The notes below the pieces were generated by a model, which was given only the letters and a program-made list of their open reading frames with translations, was not told the origin of the DNA and did not search any database. A stretch of DNA of 64,000 nt. Source: Nostoc sp. LPT. Its GTDB lineage: Bacteria > Cyanobacteriota > Cyanobacteriia > Cyanobacteriales > Nostocaceae. This document shows positions 36,594-45,725 of this stretch, one piece after another. Each line of letters starts with the position of its first letter. Position 1 is the first letter of the stretch. Location: assembly GCF_017115165.1 (NCBI RefSeq), contig NZ_JABXKF010000139.1, positions 172,725 to 236,724 of the forward strand, given 5' to 3'. A program made the position numbers and the translations under genes.

Positions 36594-37083
36594 AGTTTAA
36601 CTTTCCTTTAATCAATCTGTTACTCCTATAAAATTACTCCGAACTTTAGAGAAAAACATCGTATAATTACCAAACTATTTTCCCCCTTTTTGGAAGTCAA
36701 GTTTAAAGAACAGTAAAATTGCTTAGAAAGCAGAACAGCTAGTACCGCAAGGCGGAAGTCAAAAGTCAAAGGTCAAAAGTCAAAAGTATTATGGAATGGG
36801 CTTTTTAGGGATTTTAAATGGTTGCTCTCTTTACGCCGTGGCGTACTAGTCAATTATTATCAATAACTGTTAAAAGCAATAATGAGTATATCTGTGGGAA
36901 ATGGTATAAAGATTAGGTAAATGCTCGAGACAGCAGGAAGACAGAGGAAAAAAGTCACAATGGATAAAAGCTGATGTATTGGCAAACTTTGCACCATTGA
37001 CTATAAATAGTGGTGTTATTGACGCAAAGACGCAAAAGCTGAACTTAGTGCCTTGGCGTTAAGTTCAAATTTTGAGGTGATGT
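36594..37083. other. Spacer with heptamer repeat
   Basis: No gene. It contains the interspersed AGTACCGCAAGGCGGAAG motif (related copy at about 40812) running into AGTCAAA heptamers at 36757-36784. Confidence 0.6.
36757..36784. repeat. Heptamer repeat AGTCAAA x4
   Basis: Four units (one GGTCAAA variant) following a small hairpin. Short tandem heptamer class. Confidence 0.75.
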
Positions 37084-37986
37084 GTGTTTAAATCTTTCAC
37101 GAAACTTGACTATCTGCTCAAAGAAACTTTCCTCGGTTTACTGCGGGGAGGTTGGATGAATTGGGCAGCTGTAAGTACTGTAACAGTGTTATTGTTTTTA
37201 TTTGGCTTGAGTTTGCAAACCTCTTGGCAAGTCGAAAAACTCCTCTATCAGTTTGGTAGCCAGCTAGAAGTATCAGTTTATCTCGAACCGGATACTCAAA
37301 TCGAAAATATTGAGCCACTAATCGCTAAAATGCCAGAGGTGGCGGCGATAAAAACCATTACCAAACAAGAAGCTTGGACTAAGTTAGTTAAGGAAATGAG
37401 AATTTCTGATATTGAGGGTGCTACCCAGCAGCTAGGTGAGAATCCTCTGGTTGATGAGATGAAGGTGAAAGCGGGTAATTCTCAAGTTGTACCAACCTTA
37501 GCAACGCAGTTGGCTAAATTACGAGGAGTTGAGACGGTGCAGTATGTCGATGAAGCTGTTAAACGCATTGCCCAGTTGCACCGAGGCCTGAACTGGATTA
37601 GTTTAACAATTACGATTATTCTGACTTTAACAGCGATCGCAGTGACTACCACCACAATTAGGCTGATTGTCATGGCGCGTCGCCAGGAAATTGAAATTAT
37701 GCAGCTAGTGGGAGCGACTTCTGTTTGGATTTACCTCCCGTTTATTCTACAAGGAATTGCCTTTGGTTTGGTTGGTGGTGCGATCGCTTGGAGTTTCATT
37801 TCTGTGATTCAACAGTTTCTCGGTAAGTTACTAGTCAATCAACCTGAGTTTATCCAAGTCATCACCAACAGAGTGCAACTCACTCCAGCAGAAATTTTAT
37901 TATTGCCTCTGATCCTTTTGGGTTTCGGTGCAGCTGTAGGATTAATGGGGAGCTTATTTGCTGTCCGACGTTTTGCTAAAAGATAG
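37084..37986 (+). CDS. ftsX: FtsX-like ABC permease
   Basis: 300 residues, start GTG at 37084. One membrane helix near residues 22-44 (NWAAVSTVTVLLFLFGLSLQ), an extracytoplasmic domain (about 50-165), then three more helices (about 170-195, 217-240, 272-293). This is the FtsX layout, with VMARRQEIEIMQLVGATSVW as the cytoplasmic coupling loop to the FtsE ATPase. The complex controls cell-wall hydrolases at the division septum. FtsE is not encoded here. A 21-bp array follows the stop. Confidence 0.93.
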   Translation: MFKSFTKLDYLLKETFLGLLRGGWMNWAAVSTVTVLLFLFGLSLQTSWQVEKLLYQFGSQLEVSVYLEPDTQIENIEPLIAKMPEVAAIKTITKQEAWTKLVKEMRISDIEGATQQLGENPLVDEMKVKAGNSQVVPTLATQLAKLRGVETVQYVDEAVKRIAQLHRGLNWISLTITIILTLTAIAVTTTTIRLIVMARRQEIEIMQLVGATSVWIYLPFILQGIAFGLVGGAIAWSFISVIQQFLGKLLVNQPEFIQVITNRVQLTPAEILLLPLILLGFGAAVGLMGSLFAVRRFAKR

Positions 37987-38008
37987 TCCTTTGTCATTGG
38001 TCATTTGT

Positions 38009-38260
38009 CCTCTGAACTTGGAACTTCGACCTCTGAACTCGGAATTTTGACCTCTGACCTCAGAACTTCGACTTCTGAACTCGGAACTTCGACCTCTGAA
38101 CTCGGAATTTTGACCTCTGAACTCGGAATTTTGACCTCTGAACTCGGAATTTTGACCTCTAAACTCAGAACTCCGACTTCTGAACTCGGAACTTCGACCT
38201 CTAAACCCGGAACTTCGACCTCTAAACCCGGAACTTTGACCTCTGAACTCGAAATTTTCA
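38009..38260. repeat. 21-bp tandem array, 12 units
   Basis: Twelve head-to-tail units (consensus starting CCTCTGAACTCGGA, then ATTTTGA or ACTTCGA). Each unit can be read as three related heptamers ending in GA. No spacers, so not CRISPR. Both strands are open across it only because units lack stops. Confidence 0.88.
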
Positions 38261-38345
38261 AAAAAAATTTTAAAAGAATAACTGAAGTTTTGCTTGAACG
38301 AATATGAAATTAAACCTATATATCAACTTAACAGGGCTAATCAAA

Positions 38346-38387
38346 TGACCAATGACCAATGACAAATGACCAATGACAAATGACAAA
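38346..38387. repeat. Heptamer repeat TGACCAA/TGACAAA x6
   Basis: Six perfect-length heptamers immediately upstream of the DUF3598 gene start, alternating two variants. Confidence 0.85.
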
Positions 38388-38393
38388 ATCACT

Positions 38394-39203
38394 ATGAAAT
38401 CACAATGGGAATGTTTTTTGCAGAATCTTGGTGTTTGGGAAGGTTCATTTACTAATTTTTCTCCCCAAGGAACACTTTTGAATGATACTCCTAGTCGTCT
38501 TTCCCTAGAAGGTTTGAACAATAGCCAGAAAGTGCGTCTAACTCTGAGCCGTTCGGGACAAGATATAATCAGAGAATTTAATTCTGTGGGAGGGGGTCTG
38601 CTGTTTTTTGAAAATGGTTCATTTTCAGAAGGTTTAATTCAGCTAGGGCCATTTTCCGAATTTGGTGCAGAACTCGCTTTAGTTCATGAAAATCGCCGCT
38701 TGCGTCTGGTGCAACTGTTTGATAATACTGGTCAGCTAAAGGAATTAATTTTAATTCGAGAACATCTCGCCAGAACCCTAGTAGCAGAACGTCCAACTTT
38801 GCAGATAAATGATTTGTTGGGAGAATGGCAAGGTCAAGCAGTAACAATATATCCAGATTTGCGATCGCCTGATACTTACTCTACAATCTTCAAATTACAA
38901 CTTGATGATGCTGGGCGATTAATTCAAAGTACCTCTTTTGCAGAACGCACAATTACCTCAACTGCTACCATTAAAGACCCGATTGTTCTCTTTGACCAAG
39001 ACCCCCAAAAGCAGGTGCAAGTATTATTTTTACCAGATGGTGCTTCTGCAACATCACCTCTCAAAGTGCAGTTACGCCAACCATTTTTTATAGAAGTGGG
39101 TTGGTTAATCCAGCCAAACCTGCGCCGACGGATGATTCGCAGCTACAACGAGAAAGGCGAATGGGTTAGTTTGACATTAGTTACTGAAGAAAGAAAGCTT
39201 TGA
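38394..39203 (+). CDS. DUF3598 family protein
   Basis: 269 residues from MKSQWECFLQNLGVWEGSFT, chosen over an upstream in-frame ATG that lies in heptamer repeats. Two lipocalin-like beta-barrel halves are suggested by repeated strand patterns and the paired motifs LGVWEGSFTNF and LLGEWQGQAVTIY. The family is widespread in cyanobacteria and plastids, with no settled role. It is 72 bp upstream of the Omp85 gene on the same strand. Confidence 0.85.
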   Translation: MKSQWECFLQNLGVWEGSFTNFSPQGTLLNDTPSRLSLEGLNNSQKVRLTLSRSGQDIIREFNSVGGGLLFFENGSFSEGLIQLGPFSEFGAELALVHENRRLRLVQLFDNTGQLKELILIREHLARTLVAERPTLQINDLLGEWQGQAVTIYPDLRSPDTYSTIFKLQLDDAGRLIQSTSFAERTITSTATIKDPIVLFDQDPQKQVQVLFLPDGASATSPLKVQLRQPFFIEVGWLIQPNLRRRMIRSYNEKGEWVSLTLVTEERKL

Positions 39204-39275
39204 TATCATCTGCGCTTGATTACTTGTCAAATATTTAACTGTTGCCAAAATGTGGGTAATGACAAAGCTTTATTT

Positions 39276-40793
39276 ATGTATATTCAAATAGCTGTAGTTG
39301 CGATCGCAGTCATCTTAATAGCTGGAGAAAATCTAAAGGCCGTTGCAGACTCGCAATCTTCTACTAAAGATGGCCTTAGTAGTATTGTGGCAACATCGAC
39401 ATTAGAGATAGAGGGAGGGTATGCAAAATATGCTGATTATATCGGATTAACTCCAGTAGATACCCAGTCTGTGGAGTTTTCCCAAATTTCCCAAAGAATT
39501 GTCAAAGATATCCAGATTCGTTTTGTTAATAACAAAGATCAATTGCTCGATGAAAAAGGTCAGCCGATCAAAGGACGAACTCGAAAAGATTTCATCATTG
39601 GTCTGCTGAAACTTAAACCTGGTCAGGTATTCCGTGAAGATTTACTGGAAGCAGACTTGCAACGATTGCGGAGATTAGAGTCATTTAATGAAGTCAATGT
39701 TTATCGACAAGAAGATGCCAACAGCGTTAATCTCATCTATGAAATTAAAGAGCGTAACTTCCCTTCTCTAATATTAGGAGGCGGTAGTAACGAAGATGTT
39801 GGATTATTCGGTCGGGTGGGTTATAAAGATGAAAATATCAGCGGTCTTAACGATAAATTAGATACAACTGTGCAAATCAGCGGTAAAGATGTCCAATTTA
39901 ATGGTCAGTTCACTAGTCGTTATCGTCCTGAAGAACCAAACCGCTTAGGCTACAGCATCAGAGCTTTTCGTAATCGTAATATATCGGGAACCTTCAACGA
40001 AGATATCAGATTATCTACCGGTGACAAAGTACGCGAGGGAAGGTTTGGCGGTTCTGTAGGAGTTTTACGATCTTTTAATGAGTGGGATGCGGCTATAAGT
40101 TTGAATTATACCAGAATTAGCTTACGCGATCGCGAATATAATGTCGCACAGGTCGATAGATTAGGGAGTCCTTTATCTGTGAGCGGTACTGGCATTGATG
40201 ACTTATTTACAGTATCATTTGCTGTATCCAGAGATCAACGCGATCGCCGAGAAAATCCGACTCAAGGATCAATCCTCACTCTCAGCACAGAACAAGCAAT
40301 TCCGATTGGACTGGGCAATATTTCTAGCAACCGCCTACAGGGAGATTATATTCAGTATTTACCAGTCAGTTGGATAGGTAATGGTAGACCAACCGACAAT
40401 CCAGAAATGTTGGCGATTAATTTGCAAATTGGTACGACTCTTGGAAACTTTCCACCAGCTGATGCTTTTAATATTGGTGGACTAGATTCTGTCAGGGGTT
40501 ACGGTTATGGAAAAGTTGCCAGTGGTCGGAGTTATGGTTTAGCTTCTGTGGAATATCGTTTCCCAATTTTTTACTCAATCGGAGGAGTTCTTTTCACTGA
40601 CTTCGCCTCAGATTTCGGGTCTAGCGAAACCGTGCTAGGAGAACCAGGAGTGCTACGAAATAAACCTGGAAGTGGCTTTGGTTACGGCTTAGGATTGCGC
40701 GTCAAGTCATCCTTTGGGCTAATTCGAGGTGACTTAGGAATTAGCGATCAAGGAGAACTTAGATTTGAAGTTACTACAGGTCAGCGATTTTAA
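39276..40793 (+). CDS. Omp85/BamA-superfamily outer-membrane protein
   Basis: 505 residues from the ATG at 39276, which begins a signal peptide (MYIQIAVVAIAVILIAGENL); an upstream TTG frame is less likely. One POTRA domain is clear (IQIRFVNNKD ... LLKLKPGQVFREDLLEADLQRLRRLESF) before a 16-stranded barrel with GLDSVRGYGYG, the conserved lid-lock-like motif, and a C-terminal F. This is shorter than BamA/Toc75, with fewer POTRAs, like accessory cyanobacterial Omp85 proteins. It inserts or exports proteins or lipids at the outer membrane. Confidence 0.9.
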   Translation: MYIQIAVVAIAVILIAGENLKAVADSQSSTKDGLSSIVATSTLEIEGGYAKYADYIGLTPVDTQSVEFSQISQRIVKDIQIRFVNNKDQLLDEKGQPIKGRTRKDFIIGLLKLKPGQVFREDLLEADLQRLRRLESFNEVNVYRQEDANSVNLIYEIKERNFPSLILGGGSNEDVGLFGRVGYKDENISGLNDKLDTTVQISGKDVQFNGQFTSRYRPEEPNRLGYSIRAFRNRNISGTFNEDIRLSTGDKVREGRFGGSVGVLRSFNEWDAAISLNYTRISLRDREYNVAQVDRLGSPLSVSGTGIDDLFTVSFAVSRDQRDRRENPTQGSILTLSTEQAIPIGLGNISSNRLQGDYIQYLPVSWIGNGRPTDNPEMLAINLQIGTTLGNFPPADAFNIGGLDSVRGYGYGKVASGRSYGLASVEYRFPIFYSIGGVLFTDFASDFGSSETVLGEPGVLRNKPGSGFGYGLGLRVKSSFGLIRGDLGISDQGELRFEVTTGQRF

Positions 40794-41065
40794 CGGGTGG
40801 CAAAAAAGCCCTAGTACCGCTGCGCGGAAGTCAAAAGTCAAAAAGCTCGAATTTCGCGGCTTTGAGCGATTTAGAATGGTGAGGCAGTCCGGTCTTGGGG
40901 GTTCCCCCCATGAGGAACTGCCGAACCCGAAGGGGTAGTTTATTTTTGCCGATGTGTAGTAGAAAACTACTGAAGATTGCTTAATAACACACTCAGGGCG
41001 ATTTCATTCTAAAAAGCTGCTTGAGTATGTCTAGTCCAAAAGGACATAATTCAAGATATTGGAGA
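40794..41065. other. Spacer of interspersed repeats
   Basis: No gene. It holds the TAGTACCGCTGCGCGGAAG hairpin motif with AGTCAAA units and a GGCAGTCC...GGAACTGCC inverted repeat around 40882-40923. Confidence 0.55.
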
Positions 41066-41743
41066 TTACTTGCACATTTGTAACGTGCGGCGATCGCTAG
41101 CAGCGATCGAATTTAACCGATAAAAGTCTTCCAGAGCCAAGGAGTAAGCATAAGAATTTGACTCATCATCACTAACCTGGGGCAGTCTATTGCTTGTAGC
41201 TACCTGATTTGATTGCTCAGAACTGGCTTCATTTGACGAAGTATTAACCGTCATTGCCAATTCTCCTGATGGGTTGATTGTACCCTGAAAACAATTCAAC
41301 TCTGATTGGGGCATATACAATGCACCCTTTACCTTGTCCTGCTGCTTTTGAAATATGATATAACCTTGACCAAGCTGGTTGGGTTTTGGGGATTGACCAT
41401 AGAGGTAAATCCCATCTTTTACAGGAAAATTTGTTTTTGGTAAAACTCTGGCGCTTTTTGTAGTTCCCTGATCGCCTGGAACCAATGCTGTGACTATAGG
41501 TGCTGTGTTTCCGCCTCCAGAAGCCGCATTAAGTTGACTTCTTTGCTCTCGAACTTTTCTAAGCTGCGACAAAAGAGAGTTTTCGGAGGTTTTGTGAATC
41601 TGAGCCGATGAGAATCGAGAATCTGTAAATGATGTTACATGAGTTTGTTTGGATATAAGGCCCAAACCGAGAAGTAAGCCTAAGCCCGCGAGGGGAATTC
41701 CCCACTTCCGGGGAGATAATAACTGATGAAGGTTGTTAAGCAC
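41066..41743 (-). CDS. Membrane-anchored conserved cyanobacterial protein
   Basis: 225 residues. One N-terminal membrane helix (about 13-30, WGIPLAGLGLLLGLGLIS) anchors a periplasmic part. The linker 45-100 is Ser/Gln-rich. The conserved core is DGIYLYGQSPKPNQLGQGY, then QDKVKGALYMPQSELNCFQG, a pattern I know from unnamed cyanobacterial proteins. Two cysteines (in LNCFQG and LQMCK) could pair. Function unknown; it stands alone. Confidence 0.75.
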   Translation of the reverse strand: MLNNLHQLLSPRKWGIPLAGLGLLLGLGLISKQTHVTSFTDSRFSSAQIHKTSENSLLSQLRKVREQRSQLNAASGGGNTAPIVTALVPGDQGTTKSARVLPKTNFPVKDGIYLYGQSPKPNQLGQGYIIFQKQQDKVKGALYMPQSELNCFQGTINPSGELAMTVNTSSNEASSEQSNQVATSNRLPQVSDDESNSYAYSLALEDFYRLNSIAASDRRTLQMCK

Positions 41744-42253
41744 CCTACTTCTCCTGTTAAAAAAACTAACTAAGTTCTCTAGAACTTACTTAAATCATAA
41801 CCAAGTCTTAATTGTCAAAGACTTTATCCACGACTTATATTACTATTGTCCAAAAAATAAAACTGTCAAAAACAAAAGTTTTTATCGAATTTGGTTTTAC
41901 AATCTTAGATTAGCATCAGTTAGAGTCTTTATAACAGAAGGTAGGAGGTAGGGGGCAGGGGGCATGGAGGCAGAAGGCAGGAATAACCCACGTTTAAAAG
42001 CGTGAGATTGAAGTAAGAAGAATTGTATCTCGCTACACTCTACTGAATATAATTCTTCTTTTAAAACTGGATTTTATACCCAGAATTAAAGTTTTCATAT
42101 CATGTGCGGCTAATTAGTTATAATTCCCAAATCTATGCAGAAAGCCCAAAAACCCCTCCTTTCTGCCCCTCTGCACCCCTGCTCCTGGAGCGGTCTTAAT
42201 GATAAGTCTTTAACCGGACACGATATCATGCATCATTTTTCCTCCTGCCCCCT
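41744..42253. other. Spacer: purine-rich tract, inverted repeat and MITE copy
   Basis: No gene. A G-rich purine tract lies near 41940-41980; AAGAAGAATT and AATTCTTCTT flank a 28-nt loop near 42015-42062; a hairpin CCACGTTTAAAAGCGTG near 41990 looks like IS200/IS605 end structures; and the MITE at 42097 follows. Confidence 0.5.
42097..42226. mobile_element. 130-bp MITE (ATATCATGTCCGGTTAA family), copy 1
   Basis: Ends read ATATCATGTGCGGCTAA and ATATCGTGTCCGGTTAA inward. The interior contains CAAAAACCCCTCC. A second, inverted copy lies at 45484-45648 with better-preserved ends. Confidence 0.75.
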
Positions 42254-42952
42254 TCAAGAAACTTGTATATCTTGTAGCTTTGCCACCATTTCTGCACGCG
42301 CCGAAACCTTCAACTTCCGAAACATCCTCTTCAAAGCTTGTTTGACGGAATTTTGCGTAATCCAAAGTTTTTCTCCAATTTCCGCATTCGTTAACCCCTG
42401 TGCTACTAACTCGGCAATTTCTAACTCACGCGCTGTTAGAGGACTTACTAAAAGGGAATGGGATATTTTGGGTTTTGTCCGTAGGGTTGCCATTTTTGCT
42501 GACAAATGAATACATAAAGCACTCAAGTCAGCTAAATCGTTGCCATTAAAGGCAGGATTTCCCTTGTCACGTGCCAAGTTAAGCGTTCCTACAAGACGAC
42601 CATCGCAAACAATTGGCCCAGTCATCACGTGTTCGTGGTCGGAACGCGAACAAAAATGCTTCCAGTCTCCTGGCGATAATAATAACTGTTCGTGGGCGGG
42701 AGCATGACGCTCAACCACATAGCGTCCCACTGGATTGCTCTCTAAGCATACTGCCGGAATGCCTGTAACATTAATCTCAGTGCTTGGCTGCTCATCTAGG
42801 AGATAAATACCCCAATTTTGCACGCCAAAATGCTCGCTAATTTGATCCGTCAGAGCAAGTCTTAACTCTTGCTCATTCTGGACATTAGCGATCGCATGAA
42901 ATACAGCGTGTAGAGAATTAGCCATAAGTGTACCCAGTTGGGGACTATCCAA
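42254..42952 (-). CDS. GAF-LuxR transcriptional regulator
   Basis: 232 residues. The N-terminal GAF-like domain (about 10-150, GIYLLDEQPSTEI, VGTLNLARD) is a ligand sensor; the C-terminal LuxR HTH (about 167-228) shows LTARELEIAELVAQGLTNAE and TQNSVKQALKRMFRKL. No receiver domain, so signalling is by a bound ligand rather than phosphorylation. It is divergent from the DUF3386 gene, 73 bp between starts, and may control it. Confidence 0.9.
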   Translation of the reverse strand: MDSPQLGTLMANSLHAVFHAIANVQNEQELRLALTDQISEHFGVQNWGIYLLDEQPSTEINVTGIPAVCLESNPVGRYVVERHAPAHEQLLLSPGDWKHFCSRSDHEHVMTGPIVCDGRLVGTLNLARDKGNPAFNGNDLADLSALCIHLSAKMATLRTKPKISHSLLVSPLTARELEIAELVAQGLTNAEIGEKLWITQNSVKQALKRMFRKLKVSARAEMVAKLQDIQVS

Positions 42953-43025
42953 GCCTCAACAATTACTTCTATGCTAATACCAAGGAAACTAAAACGCTAA
43001 TTACAGTAGCGACTAGGAGAAGCAC

Positions 43026-43682
43026 ATGACAGTTACACAACTCTCTGCTCAGGAACTTTTCCGGGCTGCTTATGAAAACCGCTATACTTGGGATAAGAAT
43101 TTCCCTGGTTATACCGCAAATATTACCTTTAAGCATGATGATAAAGTGTTTACAGGCAAAGTTATCATCAGTGCCAATCTCAAAGCCGAAGTTTTGGATG
43201 TAGATGATGAGTCAGCCCAGAAAGCAATTCATGGTCAAGCCTGGGAGATAGCAATTCACCGCATCCGCCGCAGCTTTGAAGACACCCACAGCGCCAATAC
43301 GTTTAGCTATGGTAAAACTGACGAAACTGGTGCGGTTGAGCTTTTAATGGGTGGTAAGGCTGAAGGCGATAAATACAAAGTTCGCAATAATGAAGTCTGC
43401 CATGTTCACCGTCTAATCCACGGTACTTTTGTTACCATTGACACCTTCAGCAGTCATGACACTGGGGAAGGTTATCTATCCCATACCTATGACTCTGTGT
43501 ACAATGACCCGAAAACTGGGGAACAGAAGGGCGGTAGAAGCGAATTTATTGATGAGTATGAAAAAGTTGGTGACTATTTCATCCTAAATCGTCGGGAGAT
43601 TCGCACCGAGACAGCAGGACAATTTTCTACTCAGGAATTTATTTTCTCTGACATTAAATTGTTGGAACCTGTTGCTGCTTAA
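43026..43682 (+). CDS. DUF3386 family protein
   Basis: 218 residues, no signal peptide. AQELFRAAYENRYTWDKNFP and GYTANITF mark the family, which is found in cyanobacteria and chloroplast-bearing organisms with no known role. The fold appears all-beta (VFTGKVIISANLKAEVLDV; ILNRREIRTETAG). AGGAGAAGCAC precedes the ATG. A strong HIP1-based terminator follows the stop. Confidence 0.85.
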   Translation: MTVTQLSAQELFRAAYENRYTWDKNFPGYTANITFKHDDKVFTGKVIISANLKAEVLDVDDESAQKAIHGQAWEIAIHRIRRSFEDTHSANTFSYGKTDETGAVELLMGGKAEGDKYKVRNNEVCHVHRLIHGTFVTIDTFSSHDTGEGYLSHTYDSVYNDPKTGEQKGGRSEFIDEYEKVGDYFILNRREIRTETAGQFSTQEFIFSDIKLLEPVAA

Positions 43683-43706
43683 GCTGTATTCTGTAATTCA
43701 AAAATT

Positions 43707-43750
43707 AGCGATCGCTCTTGAGTTAAAGGGAGCGATCGCTTTTATTTTTT
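43707..43750 (+). terminator. Terminator built from two HIP1 sites
   Basis: AGCGATCGCTC and GAGCGATCGCT form an 11-bp stem around a 13-nt loop, followed by TTTATTTTTT. The two arms are HIP1 octamers plus flanks. Confidence 0.8.
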
Positions 43751-43844
43751 GGGCATTCCATGCGTAGCTGTAGCCCATCCTAGACATCGCTCAATCACGT
43801 TAAGATACTTTATTAGGTGTTCCTAATCAAGCGGTAATCTACTT

Positions 43845-44360
43845 ATGAGTCAACTTGAAAACATTCAAGCTGAGTATGAAAAGTTTCCTGAAGCATTGGA
43901 GAGTGTAATTATTAGCACTGTGAGCGCACAAGCAATACCCAATGCTAGTTATGCTCCCTTTGTAATGGATGATTCCAAAAATATCTACATTTACGTCAGT
44001 GGTCTTTCGATTCATACCAAAAATCTTTATGCCAATCCTCATGTTAGTGTCTTGTTTATCGAGGATGAAGCTAAAAGTAATCTAATTTTTGCGCGTCGTC
44101 GTTTGAGTTTTGATTGTACGGCAACTTTGATAGAGCGTGAAACGGACAATTGGAATCAAATTGTTGAGCAATTTCAAAGGCGGTTTGGTGACATTATCGA
44201 GGTTTTGCGCGGCTTATCTGACTTTCGGATTTTCCGGCTAACTCCCAGTGAAGGTCGTTTTGTAGTTGGTTTTGGGGGAGCATATCATATTAGTGGCGAT
44301 AACCTTCATCAACTCGTTCAAATTACAGGAGATGCCGAAAAAAACAAGGGTAAACTATGA
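43845..44360 (+). CDS. HugZ-type pyridoxamine-phosphate-oxidase-fold protein
   Basis: 171 residues. Split-barrel flavin/heme-binding fold: ASYAPFVMDDSKNIYIYVSG, LSIHTKNLYANPHVSVLFIE, ARRRLSFDCTATLIE, and the C-terminal RFVVGFGGAYHISGD. Members of this group include heme-degrading HugZ, so heme iron recovery or flavin-dependent reduction is plausible. Gene is complete and starts 94 bp past the upstream terminator. Confidence 0.88.
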   Translation: MSQLENIQAEYEKFPEALESVIISTVSAQAIPNASYAPFVMDDSKNIYIYVSGLSIHTKNLYANPHVSVLFIEDEAKSNLIFARRRLSFDCTATLIERETDNWNQIVEQFQRRFGDIIEVLRGLSDFRIFRLTPSEGRFVVGFGGAYHISGDNLHQLVQITGDAEKNKGKL

Positions 44361-44534
44361 ATTATGAATTGCAAGAATTTAGCACCCAAGAGTCAGAAGC
44401 TAGAATTTAGCAGGAATTGATATATTGATTCATCAAATGTTCTCCTGATTCTTGAAATATTCAGACAAATGTATTTTGATTCCTGAATTAGTTTGACTGT
44501 ATGCAAATTCAAATAAACTAAACTTTTTAATTTT

Positions 44535-45419
44535 ATGCTTCAGTTTCAACCTCCTGGCTTTGGACATAAAGTCATCCATACATTCTTGGGGGCAATGGTT
44601 TACTATACCCAAACGAATGCACCTTGGGCGATTGCTGACACTGAAGATTTACCCCCATTATTATTTCTCCATAACTTTGGTGGGGGAGCGTCTGCTTATG
44701 AATGGTCTAAAGTTTACCCAGCTTTTGCCTCTAATTACCGCATTTTAGCCCCCGATCTCATCGGCTGGGGAGAATCGGCCCATCCAGTTCGGGATTATAA
44801 AATTAGGGATTATCTCAGTACGATCGCAGAGTTTATCATCCAAACTTGTCGCCAGCCGGTGACAGTGGTAGCCTCATCTCTCACAGCCGCTTTTGCTATC
44901 CGCCTAGCTATTGTTCAACCCAATTTATTCAAATCACTGTTTTTGGTTTCCCCTTCTGGATTTGATGATTTTGGGCAGGGTGCTGGACGCAGACTTCCGC
45001 TTTCGGTAATTAATGCGCCTCTGTTGGACAATTTTATTTATATGCTTGGTGCTGAAAATGAAATTGCAGTCCGAAATTTTTTACAAAGTTTTCTCTTTGC
45101 TAAGTCACAGCGAGTATCTCAAGAAATGGTAGAGGCTTATTTAACCTCGGCACAACAACCTAATGCCAAGTTTGCTGCTTTGGCATTTTTGCGGGGCGAT
45201 CTTTACTTCGATCTGAGTTTATATATCCAACAATTAACAGTTCCCACAGTCATTTTTTGGGGAGAAAAAGCACAATTTACCGACATCAAATTAGGACAAC
45301 GCTTGGCAAATTTAAATACAAGAGCAATTCGAGATTTTTATGCGATCGCAGATACCGGAATATTACCTCACTTGGAAATACCAGAAGTTTTTATTGGTCT
45401 ATTGCAGCGGTATCTTTGA
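44535..45419 (+). CDS. Alpha/beta hydrolase with atypical nucleophile elbow
   Basis: 294 residues. HNFGGGASAYEWSKV is the oxyanion loop, ILAPDLIGWGESAHP the usual strand-4 region, and the nucleophile is Ser115 in VVASSLTAA. The normal GxSxG is replaced by AxSxT. The acid is in FWGEKAQFTD and the histidine in GILPHLEIPEV. The triad is therefore present in a modified elbow, as seen in a cyanobacterial clade of this fold. Substrate unknown. A MITE lies 65 bp downstream. Confidence 0.85.
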   Translation: MLQFQPPGFGHKVIHTFLGAMVYYTQTNAPWAIADTEDLPPLLFLHNFGGGASAYEWSKVYPAFASNYRILAPDLIGWGESAHPVRDYKIRDYLSTIAEFIIQTCRQPVTVVASSLTAAFAIRLAIVQPNLFKSLFLVSPSGFDDFGQGAGRRLPLSVINAPLLDNFIYMLGAENEIAVRNFLQSFLFAKSQRVSQEMVEAYLTSAQQPNAKFAALAFLRGDLYFDLSLYIQQLTVPTVIFWGEKAQFTDIKLGQRLANLNTRAIRDFYAIADTGILPHLEIPEVFIGLLQRYL

Positions 45420-45483
45420 GAATTAAAAGATATTTTTATAGTCAACCAAAGTAATCTCGTTACAATAGACAATGACTGGAATC

Positions 45484-45648
45484 ATATCATGTCCGGTTAA
45501 AGACTTATCATGATTGTCCGCTTCAGGGGCAGAGGTCTATGGCAGGAAACCCTAACGCTCACCGGGAGAGCAGAGGGGTACAAGGGAGGGGTTTTTGGAC
45601 TTTCTGCATAGAGAAAGGAAATTATAACTAATTAACCGGACATGATAT
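45484..45648. mobile_element. 165-bp MITE (ATATCATGTCCGGTTAA family), copy 2
   Basis: Ends ATATCATGTCCGGTTAA on both sides (16-17 bp, perfect inverted repeats). The interior is related to copy 1 in opposite orientation, plus extra sequence. Confidence 0.82.
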
Positions 45649-45725
45649 TATACACCCAAAAACCGACCAGTATATAGTAGTTAAATTAATTGCGAAAGTA
45701 GTCACCATACACTCTATTTAGCACC

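Noticed and set aside
38001..38307. Overlapping open frames across the second 21-bp array
   Set aside because: Same artefact: a stop-free repeat with a period that is a multiple of three.
42097..45648. Composite transposon formed by the two MITEs
   Set aside because: The elements carry no transposase, the enclosed genes look like ordinary chromosomal genes, and no outer target duplication is seen.
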